From the NCBI GenBank assembly GCA_019677205.1, contig JAAMXY010002304.1, positions 1 through 10,469 on the forward strand: 10,469 nucleotides of DNA. Reading direction: 5' to 3'. How positions within the stretch are numbered: the first letter of the stretch is position 1; the number at the start of each line of letters is the position of its first letter. The position numbers and the translations under genes are program-made. Origin of the DNA: Pinguiococcus pyrenoidosus (Eukaryota; Sar; Pinguiophyceae; Pinguiochrysidales; Pinguiochrysidaceae). The notes under the pieces were generated by a model that was given only the letters and a program-made list of their open reading frames with translations, had not been told where the DNA came from and ran no database searches. Below, piece after piece: positions 1 to 7,700 of the stretch.

Positions 1-53
1 GCGGAAATGGCACATTCTTAAGCGGAAATGGGGCCCGCTTAACGCGGAAACGG
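1..53 (+). repeat. Degenerate 21-22 bp tandem repeat (GCGGAAAYGG units)
   Basis: GCGGAAATGG occurs at 1-10 and 22-31, and GCGGAAACGG at 44-53. The spacings are 21 and 22 bp, and a CTTAA element precedes the second and third copies, so about 2.5 copies of a larger unit are visible. The array may continue off the left edge of the window. The same GCGGAAA core recurs at 4079, at 4386-4392 (minus strand, just before the ATG of the unknown gene) and at 10401, which suggests a promoter element rather than a chance repeat. Function is unknown. Confidence 0.55.
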
Positions 54-113
54 CCACAGGCCAGCAGCCGTTCCCGCTGGGACCTACCTGCGGGCGCATT
101 CGAGCGAGCGCAG

Positions 114-132
114 TTTCCCGCCAATTTCCCGC
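114..132 (+). promoter_or_regulatory. Paired E2F-like sites (TTTCCCGC x2)
   Basis: TTTCCCGC occurs at 114-121 and again at 125-132, 11 bp apart, about one helical turn. This is an exact match to the E2F/DP consensus TTTSSCGC known from animals, plants and several algae. A third copy lies upstream of SEC24 at 9912-9919. Matching the consensus does not show binding, and I do not know whether this organism has E2F/DP. Confidence 0.35.
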
Positions 133-403
133 GGTGTCGCTTTGAAACGCCGGGGCGCATCTCAGCCACTCGCTGCTTCTGGGAGTCCGGAGCCTCTGAC
201 CATGGGCTTCTAGGTCTCGCTGATGCTCATGAAGGCACTTTCCATGCTGAGAGCTTTCGCGTGCGCTTCCGCTGTGAACTCGTTGTGCTCTTTCCGGTGC
301 GGAATTGAAGATTGAACGTGCGCACGAGGTTCCTTACTTAAGAAAGCTGAACGCGCCGAACAGAAGAGGGACTCTCCGCTGGCACTCCTCTCGCGCCTCT
401 GCC

Positions 404-1602
404 ATGAAGAGAGCGGCGCAAAGTCTGGACGCGGAAGCGCCCAGCAACGTGCCGAGATCGTTCGTGGCGTGGCCTTTCGCCTACCATGAAGAGCTGACGC
501 TCAAGGTCGACAGTCTGACCAACATGGGCACTGGCATCGCGCGCGTGTCGCTGGACAAGGACACTCTCGCCAGGAAGGACGCCGCTCTCGAGAGCGCAGA
601 CCGAAACCGCTCGAAGCGAAGACGGCGGAACCGGCCGTCCGAAGCGGATCTGCGCCAGGTGAGAGCCTTCGAGGACAAGCCACGGCTTTGGTGTTGCTCT
701 TGTTGCTGTTGCAAGTTGACCAAGTTGCGAGGCAGAGGGGTGGCGTGGTAAGAAGGACGAGAAAAAATAGGTCCCTTTGACTCGCATGGATTTGATACCG
801 CCACAGGAAAGCGCCGTCCGCAGTGCCCTCGACCGCCTCGGCGCCGCCGCCGCCTCCGAGACGCAGTGGGTGGTGCAGGTGCCCATGGTGATTCCGGGCG
901 AGACGGTCCTGGCGAGAATCTACCGCAACAAGAACTCGTATTCCGAGGCGGATGTCATCCGAGTCCTCGAGGCGTCTCCAGAGCGGATGGAGCCGCAGTG
1001 CAAGCTCTTCGGCGCCTGCGGTGGATGCCAGTATCAGCACATGGGTTTGGACCTGCAGAGAGAGTGGAAGCGACGGCAGGTGAGGTCTCTCGTTGATGCA
1101 GCGGATGAATCCTGGGAGCATTGGGATCGTTGAGATCAAAACCAAAGCCTCAAGGCGCCGTTTTCAACCCTTGTTTGATTGCACCCCGCAGGTGGAGGAC
1201 CTTTTGCTTCGCAATGAGAAGATCAGCTTCGGCGCCGGGGTGCTGGTGGAGTCGCCGGTGTGCACCGAGCATGGCTACAACTACCGCAGCAAGCTCACGC
1301 CGCACTTCGACAAGCCGAAGATCAAGGTGGCGGAGGCGGAGAAGAGCGGGGAGGGGGAGCGAGTCAAGGTGCTTCGGGCGATCGGGTTCAAGGAGCGCAC
1401 GTCGCAGAATATTCTGGACGTCGAGGAATGCCCGATTGCAACCGTGGGAATCAACGCGGCGCTGCCGGGCGTCAGGCAAGCTGCAGAAGATGAGGCGTAT
1501 CAGAGATACATTGATGTGAGTCGGCACTGGCGCCTGCGGACGGCGGCGATGTATCTATCCTGCCGTGTCTTGATGGCGGCATGGCTAATGGTGGACGTAT
1601 GC

Positions 1603-1652
<50 letters not shown>

Positions 1653-2617
1653 GCTGGATGCAGAGTTCAAAGCCAAAGGGCGGTACGCTGCTCTTGCGAG
1701 ATACCCCGGCCGACGGCGTCGTGACCAAGCACATGCAGCTCGTGTCGGAGACGGTGCGCGGCGTCACCTTCAAGTTTCGCGCCGGGGACTTCTTCCAGAA
1801 CAACCCGTTCGTGCTTCCGCTGATGATCGATCACGTGATCCAAGAGGCGAAGAAGCCCCTCGGGCCCAACGGTGAAGGCGCCCGGTACTTCCTGGATGCC
1901 TACTGCGGCGGCGGATTGTTTGCCCTGTGCGCATCGTCGCATTTTGAGAGGGTCATCGGCGTGGACATCAGCCACGGCTCGATCGAAAGCGCCAAGGAGA
2001 ACATGGACCTCAACGAGATCAAGAACGCGAGCTTCTTCGAGGCCGACTCGACGGAGATCTTTAAGCGGGTGCAGGACGAGGTCGAGGGCTCGTTCACGCC
2101 CGAGGAGAGCGTCGTCGTCATCGATCCACCGAGAAAAGTGAGCGGCCCATGCAGGAGTTGCTTGGTGCCGGCGAGCTGAACCATGGTCTTTCCTCTCCTG
2201 TGCATTCTTCAACAGGGGTGCGACGAGCAGTTCTTGGATCAATTGATCCGATTTGGACCACGGCGTGTCGTGTATGTGGCATGCGACCCTTCCACCCAGG
2301 CGCGGGACGCAAAGTACCTGCTAGGTACTTAATGCGCAAGCTCCTTGGCTGCGTTGCGGATGGTGGAATGCGCGCTAACATGCGTTCGTCCTTCAGCAAA
2401 TGCACCTTACGAGATCACCAGAGTCCGGCCTGTGGATTTGTTCCCACAGACGCGGCACATCGAGAACGTGATCACCTTTGATCGCAAGGAGCAAAAGCAA
2501 GAGCAAAAGCAAGAGCAAGAGCAAGAGCAAGAGCAAGAGCAGAACCAAACACAAGAGCAAGAGCGAGAGCAAAAGGATGAAGAGGCAAAGGGGGACAAAG
2601 CCGATGTGCCAAAGTAG
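404..2617 (+). CDS. RumA/Trm2-type RNA (uracil-C5)-methyltransferase, six exons
   Basis: Exons: 404-658, 807-1079, 1192-1515, 1664-2137, 2216-2324, 2397-2617, giving 551 aa; the first four introns are phase 0 and the last is phase 1. The family transfers methyl from SAM to C5 of uridine in RNA (U54 of tRNA for yeast Trm2, 23S rRNA for bacterial RumA/RlmD); which RNA is used here is unknown. Visible features: N-terminal TRAM domain (aa 30-48 plus 105-140) split by a basic insert with KRRRRNR (71-77); cysteines C150, C156 and C159 in QCKLFGACGGCQYQH, plus C256 in EECPI, matching the four RumA Fe-S ligand positions; FKFRAGDFFQNN (320-331); SAM motif DAYCGGG (362-368); IDPPRKG (437-443); catalytic Cys C465 in YVACDPSTQARD; probable general base E501 in FPQTRHIENV. 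The tail 510-538 is Gln/Glu/Lys-rich. The start at 404 is the first in-frame ATG, in good context (GCCATGA). Intron 1 could instead end at 770, adding 12 residues. Family assignment is secure. Confidence 0.92.
1606..1649 (+). repeat. (CT)n microsatellite in methyltransferase intron 3
   Basis: Twenty-two uninterrupted CT units lie in the 148 bp intron 1516-1663, ending 14 bp before the acceptor CAG at 1661-1663. It acts in effect as a very long polypyrimidine tract on the sense strand. The number of units is likely to vary between strains. Confidence 0.95.
2486..2576 (+). repeat. Hexanucleotide CAAGAG/CAAAAG coding repeat (Gln-Glu tail)
   Basis: An imperfect run of CAAGAG and CAAAAG units sits in frame in the last exon of the methyltransferase and encodes alternating Gln with Glu or Lys. 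It lies after the conserved catalytic domain, which ends near FPQTRHIENVITF. On the opposite strand the same repeat reads as alternating Ala/Leu or as Leu/Cys/Ser runs, which are artefacts. Repeat length is likely polymorphic. Confidence 0.9.
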
Positions 2618-2730
2618 AATTCCACTTGCTGCTCTTTCTCTTTGGCGACTGGACTTCAGAGGACTGCCGCTTCCAAGCATAGCTCAAGCCGAAGCCGAAG
2701 CTCCGCCTCAAAGCAGCAGTACCGGCGCTT
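2618..2730. other. Short convergent intergenic gap
   Basis: This is 113 bp between the stop of the plus-strand methyltransferase (TAG 2615-2617) and the modelled stop of the minus-strand unknown gene (TGA 2731-2733). The two 3' ends face each other, so their 3' UTRs must be very short or overlap. I see no AATAAA on either strand here. Confidence 0.6.
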
Positions 2731-3414
2731 TCAGATGCCAAATCGCGCGCCGTCCGCAAATGTCGGCGGCCTGATGTCTCGGGGTAAGGACGCTCGGAAG
2801 TCCTGTGAGAAGCACATTATCAGTTGAATGCATGCAACGAACATGCTGGAAGGGAACGCCTTACCAGATTTCGAAGCTCAACGACGTCCGGGTGATCCCC
2901 AATACCCAGCGCAACGGCATCCTCCAGAGCTGCGGCGGAGAACTCGTCAAGAGCTCCGCTGCGGAGGCCTTTCCGAATGGTCTGCAGGGTCAGGTCTATC
3001 TGAACTAGTTCCTCCTCTAATACACGGGCCTGTCATGAAGGGGTCAGCGAACATCCAACAAGCTTTGGCATGGCCTGCCACGGTTTGCGCACCTCTTGCA
3101 GCTGATGCTCTATCAAATCCTCATGAGACTTGGCGCTTCTAATGGCCTCTCGAAGCGGCTCCAACTCTCTTCGAGCCATGGCGCTAAGCAGATCCATCCT
3201 AGCAACCTGTGGGAACCGGAGAAGTTGGGATTTCCGTTCGCAGCATTTGCCAAAGACAAATGGCTCCTTCTTCTAGATGGCCGAAGAGATCATCCGCTTC
3301 GCGAACCTGGGGCTTTCGCAAGCACCATCTGAGGTACTTCTTGGCTCCGAAGAACGTCTGCGAGAAGCGCACCGTATCCACATGTCCTAGATACTCTCTG
3401 CAAAAGAAAAAAAT

Positions 3415-3495
<81 letters not shown>

Positions 3496-4384
3496 TGAAG
3501 GCAATTAAAAGCTTCAGCCAAATCCCAAGCTCAGCACGATTTGCCACATATCTCACCCGAAAATCAACAGCGCTGATCGAACGCCAAGGCGATGAAAGTG
3601 CGTTTTCTGTCGGATACACTCGGCTCTTTTCCCGTTTCGCACATTTTATTCAGGGAATCCATTAGTACCAACTCACGGTTTTCCGACCTTAAGAAAGAGC
3701 CATCAGAGGGTAAAACCCATATTTCTCACCGAGAGGTCTCATTGCGATCTTCTGCGGCGTCGATATGATCGTCGATATCCGCCTGAAAATCCGCTCTCAT
3801 CGCATTCAAAAAGGCGTCGCGGTCTGTCTCTCCCATGTACAGCTCTTCTTCGGCCACGATCTGCAATTCCTCTATGGGCAAGCTCTGGAAGTACTCCACA
3901 TCGTCCAAGTCGTATCCTAAAGGCACGTAACACGCTCTCAAAACTTCTGTGGCGCTTTGGATGGTCCCCCATTTGTGTACACAGGGCTTTAACGCGATTG
4001 GAGAGTGAATTCGCAGAGAGAGAGTAACGGAAATTGCGACTTTTGCGCCGAAATCCGACGAAAAGAGCCACAAAAGCGGCGGAAATGGCCCAAACCTGCT
4101 TGGTTCAGAATGTCCCCATAGCGCTGCAGTCCCACTGCTTCGAGTCTGCGTTGCACTGCCATATGCGCGTGGTTCTGTGTGTACGGTCACAAGACTCTCT
4201 TCTTCGTTGAGCGGCGCTGGGGCCTTCTAAGATTTTGCATCGTTGTGCAGCTATGACACAGCATTATCAAGGGGATTTCCTTCTCCACGCCCGCATGTAC
4301 TTTTGCACTACTGTTCAGGACTTGCACAGATTTCGCTTGGTGGAGACTGTGTCGGTAGGAAACCCCGCTCGATTCGCTCGTCAT
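2731..4384 (-). CDS. Unrecognised helical protein, five to six exons
   Basis: Exons in transcript order: 4384-4196 (tentative), 3986-3730, 3397-3307, 3206-3093, 3029-2865, 2802-2731; 295 aa, or about 232 without the tentative first exon. The last five join in phase: CG|GTGAGA phase 2 into TTTTGCAG|A, then phase 0 throughout with CTG|GTAAGG and CTCACAG acceptors. I do not recognise the family. The 3986-3730 exon is strongly acidic (for example LPIEELQIVAEEELYMGETD). Exons 3206-2865 look like amphipathic helices, with two related segments: one around LLSAMARRELEPLREAIRSA, the other around LEDAVALGIGDHPDVVELRN. Patterns like L..AI..A..LG..HP.V are common in protist helical-repeat proteins. There are no visible catalytic motifs, signal peptide or membrane segment. 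The start at 4384 is the first ATG of an open frame, but its donor (AGA|GTCTTG) is weak, and the exon before 3986 could differ. It lies tail to tail with the methyltransferase and downstream of SEC24 on the same strand. Confidence 0.55.
3398..3729 (-). other. Large intron of the unknown gene
   Basis: This 332 bp intron is the longest here. The donor is CG|GTGAGA (intron from 3729) and the acceptor TTTTTTTCTTTTGCAG ends at 3398. The phase matches exactly (2 nt + 1 nt gives Arg). Inside are a 70 bp CT tract (sense strand), an AATAAA at 3645-3650, and a second good donor-like site GG|GTGAGA near 3560. A two-gene reading is possible, because the upstream exon meets a TGA at 3726-3728 if not spliced, but no ATG opens the downstream frame. 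Confidence 0.6.
3422..3492 (-). repeat. (CT)n microsatellite, sense strand of the unknown gene
   Basis: About 35 GA units on the plus strand, which is CT in the transcript of the minus-strand gene. Together with the T-rich stretch down to the acceptor at 3398 it makes an almost unbroken pyrimidine tract of about 95 nt immediately before the splice site. Confidence 0.95.
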
Positions 4385-4395
4385 GTTTCCGCCAT
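4381..4395 (-). promoter_or_regulatory. Minimal upstream ORF overlapping the start (ATGA)
   Basis: ATG GCG GAA ACA TGA encodes a tetrapeptide whose stop overlaps the candidate start ATG at 4384-4382 (ATGA overlap). This geometry could allow termination-reinitiation. It also contains the GCGGAAA core seen at the left edge of the window. It matters only if 4384 is the real start, which is uncertain. Confidence 0.3.
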
Positions 4396-4758
4396 CTCAG
4401 ATCTGAGCGATGCAGCTGTCGAGAGCACGGGAAAGCGTGAGGGCAAGGATCTGCCCAAAGGTTGGTGCTTTTGCGAGCAGTGCTAGGAATCGGTGGATGC
4501 GAAGTTGGGAGCTGTCGATTCCTCGCAAGAAGCATCACAATGCGTTCTGAGATGGGGATTCCGCAATGCGGATACATCGTCATCGGATATCCAAAGATGA
4601 AAACGATGCACATGTGATCCCCACAAAAAGGAAAAAGTGAGCAAAGCATCCAAGGCGATGGAGCGCGTCAGACTTCATTCCTTCCGAACTTTTTGCTTCG
4701 ACTGTCGAGATCTCGTTTCGCGAAGATCTCTCTTTTTCTAGTATCAAAGTCTCATCCA
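4385..4758. other. Gap between SEC24 and the unknown gene
   Basis: This stretch holds the presumed SEC24 3' UTR and the upstream region of the unknown gene, both on the minus strand. No well-supported exon is seen. A minus-strand open frame (4580-4762) begins just after the SEC24 stop in the +1 frame and is discussed as a finding. GAGATCT at 4707-4713 and AGATCTC at 4724-4730 form a small inverted repeat. A five-codon upstream ORF (4395-4381) overlaps the ATG at 4384. Confidence 0.5.
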
Positions 4759-7700
4759 TCATGCTACCTTGATAATGACTGGCTTGGCTAGCAATCCGCT
4801 CTCATTCCTGAGCGCTTGGATGAGCCTTCCAAGACGCATGTTGACCTGCAGCGGTGAACACAAGTCGAGGTTGATGTGGGCACCCGACCGCAGCACTGCA
4901 TGAAGGTCCGCGGCGGACGTCAGTGGCTGCTCACGATGATCGCCCACGCGACGAAAGAGATTCATGAGAATACTCGGCGCCACTTCCATGCCAACCAGCA
5001 CCGTTATCCGACGACCATCTACGTCGTACAAACACTTCGACGTGAGCAACGCAGCAACTCACGTACAAATGGATGGAGGCCTCACCTTCCACGACGTAGA
5101 TGTGCGGCGGCTTCATGTTCTCCCTTGCTAGCGTCAACAGTGGCGGCAGCTGCATCTATGTATATTCCACGAGCAGGGTACGTAAGAATCTCAGACGCAA
5201 CCATGAAACACTTTGAGACGTCGACGTCGACGCGCGACGGGCGACTTACGTGATACCCTTTCGGATCACCAGCAACAGATACTGCCAGTTGCTCGGCGAT
5301 CTCATCCGCGCGGTGGTTCTCCCAGTCCCCGGCGAAGAGCTTCTCTAGCGGCGCCTGCATATCTGGAGGCGGCTCTTCACTCCGCAGTTCTGACCCATCG
5401 GTGACGGCGAAGCAGCGCGGGAAGGCCATGCTCAGTAGTTGCGCCGCCTTGCCGTGCCACAGGAGCGACAACGTCGTGACGTAGTTGGTTTCAGTGACCG
5501 ACGCCTCCTTGAACACGCTAAGCAAGCACTTCTCCGCCGCCTTGAGCTCTTCCAGCAGACTCAGCGGCGGCGGCAGCGTGTTGGCCACCGGACCGAACTG
5601 CACCAAAATCTGCCGCACCGCATCCTTCACTCTTCCCACTTGCTGTTCCAAGCGCTGCGCGCACTTGCGCGTCTCGAATCGCGGCGCAAAGGTCTCCACC
5701 ACCGCCGCCTTCACCACGGCGTTGAGTAGCATCGCACCGCACAAGTCCGGCGCCGAGATGCTCGTCAAGGCCGGCGACGTCGTGACTCGGAAAGAAGCGT
5801 TGTGGACCCGAAGCCGTCGGTTGCCGTACGCGTCCGTATACACGACAGTGACCTGAACACTGGCGCGAGAACTAGACAGCTTGTCGTCGCTGTAGCCGAA
5901 GAGCAGCGTAAGCGAGTCGTGCGCCCCGATGAGCGGACAACGCACGATTCTCGCCGAATGCTTCCACGCTCGGAAGCTGCCACGAGCCAAGTCGTAGCCG
6001 TACTGATCCTTCTGCAACGTGGCGCCATCGGCGTCGTACCAAGCGGTGGCCTCGTCCGGCGTGGCGCCCGCTTGGTCGTCGATGGATGCTTCTGGGGGAA
6101 ACACACTCTGGTCTGCGAAGCCCGACTTCATGAAGAACGACGATGATGACAAGCAATCCGGAGTGCCTTCTGGGGAACTGTCCTCAGATGGCTGGAAGCC
6201 CGCTGACTGATCCGATATATGGTGGAGACCGCCGCCGTAGATGGCAGTCACCTTGAGCCCTCTAGAGCATCGAACCTGGGGCGACGTAGAAGGGAAAGGA
6301 GGGAAGCAAAGCGGAGGCGCAGACATGCGGAGAGAAGCAACGTTAGTGACGCGGCATCATGTCCAGTTGCAAGGTGGCTGGCGCAGTGCCGGCCAACGCG
6401 AAACGAACCTTCAAGACGGCGTCGCATGCGAAGGGTTCTCCTGAGAGGTAGGACGACAGAACATATCGCTGGAACAAGCTCTCGAACGCACAAAGCTTCC
6501 CCGCATTTGGCGTTCTGGGTGTAACTTGATCCCACTCCTCTCCCTTGGCGTCTGCCAAAGGCCGGTCGTCGGCGCCGCCCAAAGCGGCGTCTGAAGAGCC
6601 GCAGACGTAAGGTACCACCTCGGTAGTCTTCGGATCCTGCACCAGACACAGCTTCTGCCTGTTCAGCAACAGAGACGAGAAGCTGTGGACTTTGCCGCCA
6701 GTGATGGTCACAAAGGGGTCCAGGCAGTGAAGCCCATGGTTGACGCGGCTGAAGTACTCATCGTCCGTCTCGAAGCCGACGCCGATGGTGTCAACAGTCA
6801 TCTGATACCGAATGGCCTCGCTGGCCCGAGCGGCGTACCAGTCGCGTGCGGCGCCCTCTGCCTCTTCGTCCCCCAGCGCGTCGGATCCCACCAAGAGGAC
6901 CATGCGGCCGCCGAAGGGAGCGGCCGCCATCAGTCCGATTCGTATGGCTGCCCTCAACGCCAACGGCCCCGCGTCGACGCTGTCCCCCGTCTCGCTTCTC
7001 TCCGCTTCACCTCCGAAGAGAATGCCCATGATGTCCAGCTGCGCATACCCGAGCTGAAAGCCATCGGGCTGGTCGACGCGGAAGTAGAGGTCGCTTGGCG
7101 TCGGCAAGAACGGCTCTTCCACATCCGGCATGACCACCACCTGCGGCGAAGTCGGGTCGCTCTGCAACCCGCTGAACATCGTGACTTGCTGCTCCTCGAA
7201 GCACAAAATCTGCAAGGCGAGTCGGTACGTTTCTTCCGAGGCCGCCATGGTGTCCATGGCGGCGCGGAGGCTGGAGATTGCCGCGGAGACCAGCCCCAGT
7301 CGTCTCGCACGGGCGCTGCAGTCCAGCACCACCGTGACCATGTGCGGCGGAGGGTGCTTGGAGCGGTACTCATCAGATACGATGTATTCATAGCTGGGTC
7401 GCGAGAACTCGGCGCGCTTCAAGAAGTCTTGTCTAGCGATGAGAGGAAATGCAGCTGAGCATCGACGACACAGAAGCGAGAGGTCTGGAGTCGAGTCGAA
7501 GCGGTCATCCTACCTTCGGTTGGACTCGTCGAGTTCACTGGCGTAGTCGGCGCCAAAGGTATTGGTCGTGCCGCAGAGGTTACATCGCCAGTACCGCCCA
7601 CATGAATAGATCATGACGAAAGGGTTCACGACGGCCTGGCAGCACTCACAACGCCGCACCTACGAGTTCAACGGATAAGCGTTGGCATGGAAATCACCGA

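Larger units (their letters stand above)
1..403. promoter_or_regulatory. Upstream region of the RNA methyltransferase gene
   Basis: No coding exon is supported here. In the frame of the downstream gene a TGA lies at 275-277, and the first in-frame ATG is at 404. The stretch holds a short degenerate tandem repeat (1-53) and two TTTCCCGC boxes (114-121 and 125-132), both described separately. I see no clear TATA box. The promoter role is inferred only from position immediately 5' of a well-supported gene; an upstream non-coding exon is also possible. Confidence 0.4.

Noticed and set aside
2393-2759. Minus-strand frames with long Leu or Ala-Leu runs over the hexamer repeat
   Set aside because: These are opposite-strand readings of the Gln/Glu coding repeat, not membrane proteins; the sense frame continues a conserved enzyme.
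3199-3619. Frames with long Ser-Leu or Arg-Glu runs across the GA/CT tract
   Set aside because: Read-through of an intronic dinucleotide microsatellite.
3575-3692. Stop-free minus-strand stretch (ENRELVLMDSLNKM...) considered as an extra exon of the unknown gene
   Set aside because: It enters in phase after TTAAG, but a TGA precedes the only good donor (GG|GTGAGA) and no donor gives the phase needed for the next exon.
5019-5085. Alternative splice giving HLY|CLYDVDGRR in the SEC24 gelsolin domain
   Set aside because: It would need a 28 bp intron; using donor GAAG|GTGAGG and acceptor GACGTAG gives a 67 bp intron and restores the family motif IYVVEDGRR.
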